DNA from: Pararge aegeria | Lineage: Eukaryota > Arthropoda > Insecta > Lepidoptera > Nymphalidae | Assembly: GCF_905163445.1 (NCBI RefSeq) | Contig: NC_053196.1 | Coordinates: 14,285,501 to 14,349,500 of the forward strand | Direction: 5' to 3' | DNA length: 64,000 bases | In this document: one piece after another, positions 11,033 through 21,100 of the stretch | Layout: every line of letters begins with the position of its first letter | How positions within the stretch are numbered: position 1 is the stretch's first letter | Notes under the pieces: generated by a model | What the model saw: only the letters and a program-made list of their open reading frames with translations | The model's database searches: none | What the model was told of the DNA's origin: nothing | Translations under genes and position numbers: made by a program

Positions 11033-13297
11033 TCAATTTTCTTCGGCGGCTCGGTCTCTATTCGATTTGCATTCACCAGCGTGTGCCACTTTGACATTTT
11101 CTGTGCATTTCAAAACGCATTCGTTGGGGTACGTTTCGCCATTCGTGCCACAGACCGGGGCGTAGTTAAGAGGACAGGTGCAATATTTTTCGGCGGCGAT
11201 CTCTCGCTTTGCTTTGCATTCACCAGCGTGTGCCACTTTGACATTTTCTGCGCATTTCAAAACGCATTCGTTGGGGTAAGTTTCGCCATTCGTGCCACAG
11301 ACCGGGTCGTAGTTAAGAGGGCAGGGGCAATATTTTTCGGCGGCGATCTCTCGCTTTGCTTTGCATTCACCAGCGTGTGCCACTTTGACATTTTCTGCGC
11401 ATTTCAAAACGCATTCGTTGGGGTAAGTTTCGCCATTCGTGCCACAGACCGGGTCGTAGTTAAGAGGGCAGGGGCAAAATTTTTCGGCGGCGAACTTTCG
11501 CTTTGCTTTACATTCACCAGCGTGTGCCACTTTGACATTTTCTGTGCATTTCAAAACGCATTCGTTGGGGTAAGTTTCGCCATTCGTGCCACAGACTGGG
11601 TCGTAGTTAAGAGGGCAGGGGCAATATTTTTCGGCGGCGATCTCTCGCTTTGCTTTGCATTCACCAGCGTGTGCCACTTTGACATTTTCTGTGCATTTCA
11701 AAACGCATTCGTTGGGGTACGTTTCGCCATTCGTGCCACAGACCGGGTCGTAGTTAAGAGGGCAGGGGCAATATTTTTCGGCGGCGATCTCTCGCTTTGT
11801 TTTGCATTCACCAGCGTGTGCCACTTTGACATTTTCTGCGCATTTCAAAACGCATTCGTTGGGGTAAGTTTGGCCATTCGTGCCACAGACCGGGTCGTAG
11901 TTAAGAGGACAGGGGCAATATTTTTCGGCGGCGATCTCTCGCTTTGCTTTGCATTCACCAGCGTGTGCCACTTTGACATTTTCTGTGCATTTCAAAACGC
12001 ATTCGTTGGGGTACGTTTCGCCATTCGTGCCACAGACCGGGTCGTAGTTAAGAGGGCAGGGGCAATATTTTTCGGCGGCGACTTTGACGCGTGGCAAAGC
12101 GGAAACAACGAGTGAGCACGTGGCGATTAAAACAAGCAAGCCTAAAAGATAAGTATAACTAGAATTATTAAAAAGCAATTGCTTATAGGAAAAAAAACTT
12201 CTTCAGCTACTTGTAAATCAATTATCTGCAATAAAATAAATATAATACGACAATGCACACATCGCCATCTAGCCCCAAAGTAAGCGCAGCTTGTGTTATG
12301 GGTACTAAGATGACTGTTGAATATTTTTATGAATAATATACATAAATACATATAAATAATTATATAGAAAACACCCAGACACTGAAAAACATTAATGTTC
12401 ATCACACAATCATTGTCCAGTTGTGGGAATCGAACTCACGACCTTGGACTCAGAAAGCAGGGTCGCTGCCCACTGCGCCACTCGGCCCTCCAATAGCCTA
12501 TGTAACAGTCCACTACTGGATAAAAGGCCTCTTCCATAGGAAGGGTTTGCCCGTAATCACATCGAGCAAACAGGTTGGTAATCGCAGTAGATAGTATGAA
12601 TGAATGAATACACTTTTATTGTACACCAAAGAAAAAAAGTAGTTACAGAGATATTATAATTTGGTAGTAGTAGCAAAGAGGACGCTGCTGCCCGTTCTCT
12701 GTTATATTCCCTTTGTCGCCTAGTACGACACCACGAGTAGTAGTACGACTTCCCTGGCTAAGGCGCTATGCAGACGTTGCGAGTGTGTTATCTAGTTGGG
12801 ACTCATTGTCGGTGATTTAATCTTCAGGTCGTAAAGGGTCGCGACGAGCACTAACAGGTTAGGGTGTCGGACTGACTCAAATGTATCGCAAAAACAACCG
12901 TATTTATATAAAAATTCCCACCGACACAATGTCGTTCATAACATTGCTGTGATTATTCGCTGTAGGTATATAAAATATAATTTTAATAATAAAAGATTAT
13001 TAATTAAATAAGAATTATTAAACGCGAATGAATTCTGTATACTTATTAACATATTTAAACAATTAATCAATTTTATAACACAGAGCCAGTTACGTGGCAA
13101 AAGTTTAAATATTTACCCACTTTATAGAAACTGTAATTTGCTGTCATCCAAACCAAACGTGAACGTAACATTCCAACTCAATCGATTCGGGATGACTGGT
13201 TAAAATTCATTTGCAGGAATCGACTCAAACTAACATGGCAAGATAAATAAAAGCTTGTTAAATTAGGAACACTCTACCCACCAACTTGGTAAAGCAT
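11033..13297 (-). CDS. Kazal-type serine protease inhibitor, seven near-identical domains (gene C)
   Basis: Two coding exons on the minus strand: 13297-13282 (MLYQV plus a G, donor G|GTGGGT) and 12141-11033 (acceptor TTATCTTTTAG), joined in phase 1 to give 374 residues. A signal peptide (LLVLIATCSLVVSALP) precedes seven 38-residue Kazal domains starting at residues 32, 81, 130, 179, 228, 277 and 326, an exact 49-residue period. Each domain reads CPCPLNYDPVCGTNG with minor changes (the seventh is CTCPLNYAPVCG). The P1 residue is Leu in all seven, suggesting one target class, elastase, chymotrypsin or subtilisin-like. Linkers read KAKR or KTKR followed by EIAAEKY, with a dibasic KR before most domains. 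An ATG just upstream of the acceptor at 12178 was rejected as the start because it lies in the intron. The first exon was chosen because its sequence around the ATG (CGAAAATGCTTTACCAA) is the same as in gene D. Confidence 0.87.
11050..12085 (-). repeat. 147-bp coding tandem repeat, seven units
   Basis: Each unit encodes one Kazal domain plus its linker. Landmarks such as TTTTTCGGCGGCGATCTCTC recur every 147 bases on the plus strand (about 11186, 11333, 11627 and so on). Only a few substitutions separate the units; the third on the plus strand is the most divergent (AAATTTTTCGGCGGCGAAC). This points to recent amplification or ongoing gene conversion. Confidence 0.9.
12236..12490 (-). mobile_element. 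tRNA-derived SINE (SINE-A), in intron of gene C
   Basis: A nearly full-length copy. The plus strand runs from AATACGACAATGCACACATCG to CCACTGCGCCACTCGGCC, so the tRNA-like head (A box TGGCGCAGTGG, B box GTTCGATTCCC type) points to the minus strand. Confidence 0.78.
12491..13281. other. rest of the intron of gene C
   Basis: Non-coding, AT-rich. At about 12597-12660 it repeats the AATGAATGAATACACT...TACACCAAAGAAAAAAAGTAG sequence seen near 1153-1205, a small dispersed repeat. The intron ends at the GT donor at 13281-13280 on the minus strand. Confidence 0.4.
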
Positions 13298-13339
13298 TTT
13301 CGTTATCCTAAACAAGAGCCTTGAAGTGCTTCGCTCGTG

Positions 13340-13376
13340 AATCGTCGAGTACAAAATGGCGCTGCTTTAAATAAGA
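13340..13376 (-). promoter_or_regulatory. core promoter of Kazal gene C
   Basis: On the minus strand TTATTTAAAGCAGCG (complement of 13374-13360) is followed by a likely initiator in TTTTGTACTCGAC. The order TATA-like box, AAAGCAGC, then a TCGAC just after the presumed start parallels gene D (AATAAAAGCAGCAGCG ... TAGTAGTCGAC). The ATG at 13297 lies about 50 bases downstream. Found by comparison with B and D. Confidence 0.55.
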
Positions 13377-13539
13377 AACCTCATTATAACCCACTTATTG
13401 TTTCAAATTTAAATAATATAAAAAGCATGGCGAATTCACAACGAAACAAAGAAATATTTATTCAAATATTAGTCATTAGATATATATATAAAATGACGTT
13501 ACTTTGCGGAATTCACTTTTTAAAACTTAGTTATAACTT

Positions 13540-13725
13540 CTTAACTTATTCATTGCAAAGTCAACATCTCCTGAGGATGCTCCGGTTTCGGAGCGTAACG
13601 TGCGTAGAGGGTGAACCCGAAGATCTGTTTGGTGTGGAGTATAAGGATTGAAGAAAGTATAAATTACATCATACAGATTCTCCTGCTTTTCGCGGAGTAA
13701 GTATAGCATATTAATTTTCATAATA
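13540..13725 (+). repeat. dispersed repeat with AAGTCAACATCTCCTGAGGA motif
   Basis: The segment from AAAGTCAACATCTCC through GCGTAACGTGCGTAGAGGGT to TTTTCGCGGAGTAAGTATAG recurs inverted at about 33940-34111 and in part near 62990-63130. Its class is unknown. Confidence 0.5.
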
Positions 13726-15068
13726 TAGTATGATCTATCTACGCACAGCTTATAGTGCTAGAGCACAGTAAATGTACAAGCTAAAGATATCTAATGTGGC
13801 TGGAGTTAGAAACTTATAGTTTTGAAAGTAGGTAGGTTTATTTTATGACTTACCTAAGAACCAACGAAGAAATCTCCGAAAGAATCTCCTTAAAATTCCT
13901 TATCTCTTGAGCATTTACAATCTTATTTAATTGGGATCCTTTAGGAGGAAAGGACCCTGACTCACCCATACGTGGCCCTGTACCACGGTGACAGGTGTGT
14001 TCGGACAAGCCATTGCCAGTGCAGCAGTCCACTCGAGACAAGTCCGAAAAGATATATTAGAGTGAATTACATATTCCTAAATTTTTCATGACGGAGGTCA
14101 AACCGAGAGGTTTTATAAGTACAGGACCCTTGCGCGAGAAATTTTGTCAAAATTAACAACTTATAACTAACCAGCTAAATTTTTTATAGTTAATGGGTTA
14201 TTTTAACTGAACAATTACGGTTTCGGTTATTTCAAGTTACACGGTTCTCATAACAGTTCATTTTAAATACACCACGCTTTAATGCAATACGTACAACGCG
14301 CCTACTGTAGCTAATCTGATTTACTTACAATCAGTTCGGGGTTTTGTTCATCACACTGAACGGTAAAACTATAAATAGGCTATATAGGGATAACTGTAAA
14401 TAGGCTATTTATGTTGATGTAATTAAAATAACTAAAAGACTAAAAATGGGCTAAAAATAGGATGCTGTCAATTCCGTTGTACCTACCTATTTTTTTCTTT
14501 ATTCAACTAAATACAAGTTAGCCACTGACTGCAATCACATCCCTTGTTATGGAGTCTTAGATGGTAGGGGCTAACCTGTTATAGATTTAGTATAATATAT
14601 TCTGAACCCATACCCCTAATCTTCTTTTTCTCTACCCCTTCTTCTACGCGACATATTAATTCTCTAAACGAAACCAAATTAACACGTATAAAAGTAACTA
14701 CGTGAAAAATAATGGAAAGTAGGTACATTACTATTTTAACACTGGTCACACAGTAATTAAACGAAATACTTTTCATTGATTATTTATTTTCTCTTACTGC
14801 CTTAAAAGTTAGTAAGCATTAAATTTTATCTTTTTCTTAATAAAATGTTTGTAAAAGGAACGTTTGTGCATGAGTAAACCAGTTGCTGTTGAAAGTTAAA
14901 CGCCTCAAACCTTTATCAGAAATCGTAAGAAACAGTTTTTCAAATACGATTTGTAGTTCCAAAGATTATCGCGTTCTAATAATAAACTTTCAAACTTTCA
15001 AACCTTTGGGGATGAAAATGAAATTCCACATGCTTACCTGTGTCATAGAAATCTACTGTTAAAATTTT
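13726..15068. other. intergenic sequence between genes C and D
   Basis: No coding exon recognised. A truncated SINE-B body lies at about 14500-14650 (AGCCACTGACTGCAATCACATC ... GGGGCTAACCTGTTA). The remainder is AT-rich. Confidence 0.4.
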
Positions 15069-15077
15069 AAAGTCACT

Positions 15078-15290
15078 AACAGCCGGTTGGCGCAGTGCGC
15101 AGCGACCCTGCTTTCTGATTCCAATGCCGTTGGTTTGATTACCACAACTGGAAAATGTGTGTGTGAAGAACATTAAAGTTTTTCAGTGTATGGTCGTTTA
15201 ACTATATATTTAAGGTATTTATGTGTATAATATGTACTCATAACACAAGCTACTTTGGGGCTAGATGTGACGTAGGTAGTATATTTATAA
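15078..15290 (+). mobile_element. tRNA-derived SINE (SINE-A), plus orientation
   Basis: The A box reads TTGGCGCAGTG. The B box is decayed (GGTTTGATTACC). The body contains TTTGGGGCTAGATG. It lies immediately upstream of the gene D promoter and is older than the other copies. Confidence 0.7.
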
Positions 15291-15368
15291 AAAAAAAAAC
15301 TAGTGTTTTAGGCTGTTCGTTGATCGATCAGTCAGTTAAGACTTCTTTTTTATATACATATAGACATG

Positions 15369-15410
15369 GTTATATATAAATAAAAGCAGCAGCGTCAATC
15401 ATCGTTTAGT
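15369..15410 (+). promoter_or_regulatory. core promoter of Kazal gene D
   Basis: TATATATAAATAAAAGCAGC (about 15370-15389) forms a TATA box. The likely start is in CATCGTTTAGTAGTCGAC about 30 bases later. AAAGACGTCAAG follows at about 15424, matching the GAAGACGTCAAG of gene B at a similar place in the 5' UTR. Confidence 0.6.
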
Positions 15411-15486
15411 AGTCGACATTTCTAAAGACGTCAAGACGCGAATCTGATTTTGGCAGCCTTGTTAAATTTAGATATTGTTTTCGAAA

Positions 15487-16794
15487 ATGCTTTACCAATT
15501 AGGTATGTATTTTTCTTTTATATATTATATAAAGGGTTATTCTACCCTGGCCAGGGTTGGCGCTGGCCCGGGGTCACTAGCCCTGGCCAGATTTTATCCC
15601 ATAAAAATAATCATAGAAATCCAACAGAACTGTAAACAGTTTTTAACAATTTTACAGTAAATTAAATAAATATATAAATATACTACGACAATACAAACAT
15701 CGCCATCTAGCCCTAAAGTAAGCGTGCTTTGTTATAGGTACTTAGATAGCTGGTAAATATATTTACCAATATAATAATAAATATAATAATAATATTAATA
15801 AATATTTTTAATATACAGATAAACACCAGGACACTGAAAAATATTCATTTTCATCACACAAACATTTTCCAGTTGTCCAATTATCTTAAATGTATATTCT
15901 GATTTATTTAGTTTTATAATCTGCTGAGATTCTGAGTGTCAAATGCATACAAATATCATTCTTATCGCTTTCCGATAGTCAATGTCTTCTTCTTCTTTTA
16001 ATTTATGGCTTTTTGTAGTGCTAAAACAGCACAATGCACTTTGCCAGTCTACAGTCAATGTCACATCTTAGTGCCAAATGTCATTGTCAAATTGACGTAT
16101 GCCATTGTATTACCCTTTTATTTATTTTTTTCTGCAATGGAAATTAATTTCCTACATTGGAACTAGAATTACTTTATCAGAATTACTGTTTCATGACCCC
16201 GAACAATTTAATATGTGTAGCAAAAGCTTCATACATTTCTAGAACAACCCCTTAAACATAATATGGCTATTAATAACTAAGCTACCAAACATATACCCGG
16301 GATTTAAATTATTTAAGAATGGAGCCCGGCTTACCAAATTTTTGCCATTATTATTTTTCCAAAATACAGGCCACTCAAAAAACTTATGTTATTCTAATTA
16401 AAAAAAAAACTTAACAAAAACAAATCACAACTGTACCAAGGAGGTTGTAAATCTTTAATAGTTTGAAACTCTTACAGGACTTCTTCTCATGCTCACGGCC
16501 TACGCATCCTCGAACAAGATTCCCCCTCCGTGCTTGTGCACAAAAGAACTCAACGAGATGTGCGGCACTGACGGACACACCTACAGTAACCCCTGCATGG
16601 TGCGGTGCCGACAGATGGTCGACCCAGACCTGCGAATCGCCTACACTGGACAATGTGCAGCCAAAAGCTGTACATGCACCTTCGAATACAACCCTGTCTG
16701 CGGTGCAAACGGTGTGACCTATGACAATCCGTGTGTCCTTGCTTGCCATGAAATCAGGTTGGCATACCCGGGTTATTGCGTTATAGTACATTAG
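15487..16794 (+). CDS. Kazal-type serine protease inhibitor, two domains (gene D)
   Basis: Two coding exons, 15487-15502 (MLYQL plus a G, donor G|GTATGT) and 16478-16794 (acceptor CTTACAG), joined in phase 1, give a 110-residue protein. The signal peptide is LLLMLTAYASS. Domain 1 (residues about 24-65) has C-L-C-T-K, so P1 is Lys and trypsin-like targets are expected. Domain 2 (about 70-106) has C-T-C-T-F, so P1 is Phe and chymotrypsin-like targets are expected. The two domains are joined by a very short AAKS linker without a furin site, unlike B and C, so the protein probably acts as one double-headed inhibitor. The five-codon first exon is nearly the same as that of gene C, showing recent common origin although the strands are opposite. 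The protein is expected to be secreted; tissue and target cannot be read from the DNA. Confidence 0.86.
15661..15880 (-). mobile_element. tRNA-derived SINE (SINE-A), in intron of gene D
   Basis: A truncated minus-strand copy, from AAATATACTACGACAATACA to ACACAAACATTTTCCAGTTG. The tRNA-like head is missing, and an extra AT-rich expansion (ATAATAATAAATATAATAAT) sits in the body. Confidence 0.7.
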
Positions 16795-16800
16795 CGGAAA

Positions 16801-16935
16801 TGTAATAAACATAAATGGAAAATTAATAAACATTAATGGAAATTCAATAAACATGAATATAAATTCAATAACCCTTAATGGAATTCAATAAACGATAATG
16901 GAAATTCAAAAAAACATTAATGGAAATTCACGTGG
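16801..16935 (+). repeat. about 22-bp tandem repeat of polyadenylation signals after gene D
   Basis: Directly after the stop codon the motif AATAAACATTAATGGAAATTC is repeated about six times with small changes. Most units contain AATAAA, the first at 16804-16809. The array therefore acts, or once acted, as a cluster of poly(A) signals in the 3' UTR. Confidence 0.8.
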
Positions 16936-17790
16936 CGTTACTGGCTTTACGTCGGAATGGTTACGTAGTGTTTTGTCACACTTCTACAGACAAGATTCCA
17001 CATTCAAAATTCATTTACTTCAAGTAGGCTTACTCTTTTAGTATTTTTGTATGTGTGTGTGTGTTGTGTAGTATTTTTGAATGTTTGTCTGTTTGTGGGA
17101 ACTCTACCGCCGCTTCGGAAAGCATCATACTTCGCAGTTGTGATCCAAAACATTCCTAAAGAGTATGGAGTGTTTTGTTGTTTTCTTATTTATCCCTCTT
17201 CCTCTCTTTTTTAATAAGTATTATAAGTTTTATTATTTTTTAAATACAAGCGTAATTTTCATTATTACATTTATATTTTAAAAATGCGATTCGATCTCCG
17301 GGTCGTGCCAATTAATAGATTTGGATTTTTCTATCACGAATTTTTGAGAACCAGCCGGGATTTACCCCCGTGCTTCGTAGAGCACGTCTAGTTGTCGGTC
17401 CTTCAAGGCTTCACCTGATCTCTCCGTTCGTGTGACGTGTCGGAGCTAATGTCTCATCGGACTATGAGAGCGAGTACACTTATTTGGAAATTCGCTGGGG
17501 ATTGTAATTATACTCGTTTTAAAAAGGTGCTTCAGTGTTTGACCTTGGACAAGTTTAACTTTTCCTCAATCAGTTTGCTTAGGATTATGAAAATAAAACT
17601 ATGAAATAGCTGCTATTTTTTATTTACAAGGAATTTTTTTTATCTACCTTTTTTTTTATTATACAGATAAACAACCTTTTAATCTACCTACTCTACCTAT
17701 ATTGAGCTCAATTGCAGAAAAACAAACAAATCATTTAAAAAAAAAAATTACAAAAATAATTAAACCAATAAGGACATTAATAAATTACAA
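16936..17790. other. intergenic sequence between gene D and SMARCAL1
   Basis: A decayed LINE 3' tail lies at about 16995-17165 (ATTCATTTACTTCAAGTAGGC ... GCCGCTTCGGAAAGC). The rest is AT-rich and non-coding. It contains the convergent 3' ends of gene D and SMARCAL1. Confidence 0.45.
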
Positions 17791-18141
17791 TCATAGATCC
17801 AAATCAGCTAAAAGATCGTCATCATCATCATATTCTTGAAATGATTTGTCTATCTCTTGTTCAATTGTTTGCGCATTTGACCCAATGTTTGTTTCGTTTG
17901 CAAGTTCGCATTGGTCTGCTGCATGTGTATTTGGTGCAAATCCATTTGATGAAAATTGGCCGTTTTGTCCAGTCTTTGTCCCAATGTTTGGTCCACATTG
18001 GTTTAATGCTTGTGTGTTTACACTGCTTGCCATACTGTTGACTGGCGACTGTACCTTGCGAATATTTGTGCCGGGAATATAATCGAATTTGTTTTTGACA
18101 CTTTTCGGCGATAGATACTGTGTAATGGAGTTTCTGCTCTC
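17791..18141 (-). CDS. SMARCAL1: SMARCAL1 coding exon 14 (C terminus)
   Basis: Begins ESRNSITQYLSPKS after a CTTCCAG acceptor and ends EYDDDDDLLADLDL, TGA-free until TAG-type stop at 17791. It lies beyond the helicase core, is rich in Asn and Gln, and is species-variable in character. Resembles a PCNA-interacting (PIP-like) motif at RNSITQYL, residues 625-632. Confidence 0.8.
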   Translation of the reverse strand, partial: ESRNSITQYLSPKSVKNKFDYIPGTNIRKVQSPVNSMASSVNTQALNQCGPNIGTKTGQNGQFSSNGFAPNTHAADQCELANETNIGSNAQTIEQEIDKSFQEYDDDDDLLADLDL

Positions 18142-21100
18142 CTGGAAGTAAAGATAATTTACAGGTTAAGAGCTATATGGTAGCAAACGAACTCAATGTT
18201 TTAAGATTTTAATACCGATTTTAATATCGATTTTAAAATCAATTATGATATCGTTTATAGGTTTTGATTACCATATCGATATGGATATTAATTTTTATAT
18301 TGATAACAATAAACGATAACAATTGTCGATTAAGATTTTGATTATGATATCGATTACAACTATTGAGTTTCATATCGATTACTGTAGTCGATTGCAGTTA
18401 TCGATTTAATATCGATTTTCATATCGATTTTAATAGCGATTATAAAATTGATTTTAATATCGATTTTCATATCGATCGTAAAATCGATTTTAATATCGAT
18501 TATAAAATTTAATTTAATATAGATTTTAAAATCAATTATAGCATCGTTTATAGGTATCGATTACCAAATCGATATGGATATTAATTTTGATAATCATAAC
18601 AATAAACGATAACAATTATCGATTAAGATTTTGATTATGATATCGATTACAACTATTGAGTTTCATATCGATTACTGTAATCGATTGCAGTTATCGGTTA
18701 TGATATCGATTTTCATATCGATAACAGTAATCGATTACAGTAATCGATTACGATATCGATTATAATATCGACATCGATATCGATTTTAATATCTTTACTT
18801 ATAATAAAACTGTAACTGGAAGATTTCTGTACATTTAATATATTTTGAAAATTTTGTCCGAGGTTTGCTTTATAATCGATACTGAGTCCAAAACAGATTT
18901 TTATTTAATTTTTGTCTGCCTGTCTGTTATCACATGAAAACTACTGAACGGATTTAAATAAAATTTGGTATAGTGGTAGCTGATATCTAACATATACCGG
19001 TCAACATATCGGATACTTTTTATCCCGATAAACATTAAGTTTCCTCCGGGAAATCGGATGTAATTTTTAAACAATTTTACTTCATATCTCCGTTAAATTT
19101 GCACCGATTTTAATAATAATTTTTTTATTTGATAGCCCTATGGGACAACTATCGTATGCATACGTACCATTCTACTAATATTATAAATGCCAAAGTTTGT
19201 GAGAATAGATGTATGGATGGATGGATGTAAGTATGTAAAGATGAATAGATGGATGGATGTTTAACGCCACAACGAATGAACCGATTTGGCTAAAATTTGG
19301 CAAAGATACCTACAATATAGTCTGGAATAATAATAATAATAATAAACTTCATTTAGGCCAAAAAAAAATAGTTTGTACGCAGAGTTCTAGATTAAGAATA
19401 TAAAAAATTGGTTGCCTTTTAATGTGAATATTCATTCGTATAGTAGGAAGAAGGATGAAATAATAGTAACAATTTAAAACATTTATTTATACAAAGAATT
19501 ATATTTAAAACATTAATTTATACAAAGAATCTCGCACTGAATTTCATATTAACAAAATTTTATTTTTACCTTTACACATACATACGTATTTATATACAAA
19601 TATACATACAATAACTTGCAATACATTTGCGTACAATGAAACAGCGTTTACTACAAAGGGACGCGTGCCTTTCACTTTTTATGTCTGTCTCTCTCGCTCT
19701 TAGGCGGGCTAACCATGCCCGAGTGGAAGGGACGCGTGCCTCTCACTCGCTCTCATTGTGAGCGCATAACGTGAGCGGAGCGTAACGCAGTTTCTTGAAG
19801 TGTCACCCGGCAAACCAATTTATAAGACGTTGTCACGTCAAAAATAAAAGGAATAGATCATAGACTTCTTTTTATCCCGGAAAGTCTTCTACAGGATAGC
19901 ATCGCAATTTTTTCCGCATTTGTCTTACAACATCCGCGCAACGGAGTTTTAGATTGACGTGGTTTTTTGGATAGGCATAGTTGAAATATTAAATTTTTAT
20001 TGGTTGAACGCGCTAATCTCAGAAAATGCTGTTTTTTTTTTTTTGGATTGTTAGTAACAATTATGGCTATATAACATCACGCTACGACGAATGGCTACTA
20101 TCATTGATGAGATATAAAATATCCTTTTTGGGAGATTCTGATGCGTGCGACGCGTGAACGGTAAACGTTACGCCAAACGACGGAAGTATGTAGTATGTCG
20201 GAATTGTCGGAATTGTTGTAGCTTTAAAGTTCTATAAAACAGTCCGCGACAGCATATAACTATTTTTTAAGTCGACTTACATGCGGACGAAGTCGCGTGG
20301 GTCCGCTAGTCGATTATAAAACCGATTTTAATATCGATTTTAATATCGATATTGCTATCGATTACTATATCGATATAGATATTAATTTTGATATCAATAA
20401 CAGTAATCATTACGATATCGATATCGATATCGATAGTTATTACAACATCAATTATGATATCTATATCAAACTTGATAACGTTATCGATTATAGTTATTTC
20501 ACATCATCATAGATTTTCACATCAATTACAAAAATCGATTGCGATATCGATTATGATATCGATTACAATTTCTATTTTAATATCGATAATGATATAGATT
20601 ATAGGTATCGATAACCATATCTATATCGACATTATGTCAGATATTATTTCAGAAAAGTGGCGATAATGATCTCGTGTCCTTTAGGTCTGTTTTCTATTAA
20701 CTAATCCAGAAAATATTTGACCTATTATTAAAAATAATAATCAAATGTTATTTAAAAATATTTGTATATATTATGAAACCCGGAACTTGGTTTCGGAAGG
20801 CTAATATTTTCTACGCATATTGCTACAATTATCTAAACATTTATGTATGAACGCTTCATAAGTGCCTGTGATGACATGAATAAAGAATTTTTGAATTTGA
20901 ATTTGAATTCAAGCTTAAATTCTTATCATCATCATTATAAACCCACTACAGCAGATTGCTCTCCGCTTAGAATTAAAAGGGTTTAGGGCCGCACTCTTTT
21001 AATGGCCGAGTGAGAATTGATAGACATCACACGCTTATATTATTACTAGAGGTCCCTCGCGACGTCGTCCGCGCAAAAGTTTACCTTAAAAGATAGACAT

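Noticed and set aside
11050..12085. 147-bp regular repeat as a CRISPR array
   Set aside because: The whole unit is repeated without variable spacers, it is coding, and the genome is eukaryotic.
11081..12115. A 344-codon open frame on the plus strand across the Kazal repeat of gene C
   Set aside because: It is the antisense shadow of the 147-bp repeat. The period is divisible by three, so one stop-free unit keeps the whole array open. The minus strand has the Kazal cysteines and signal peptide.
12142..12178. ATG at 12178 as the start of gene C
   Set aside because: The peptide before the splice site is polar and lies in the intron upstream of a TTATCTTTTAG acceptor. The exon at 13297-13282 matches gene D.
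14340..14400. Possible minus-strand promoter and start exon for gene C (TATTTATAG, TTCAGT, ATG)
   Set aside because: The ATG frame stops after six codons (AAC TGA) and the sequence does not resemble the first exons of B or D. The 13297 exon fits.
20297..20597. Open frames of alternating Asp/Ile in the ATCGAT array
   Set aside because: Low-complexity translation of the simple repeat, without start context or splice sites.
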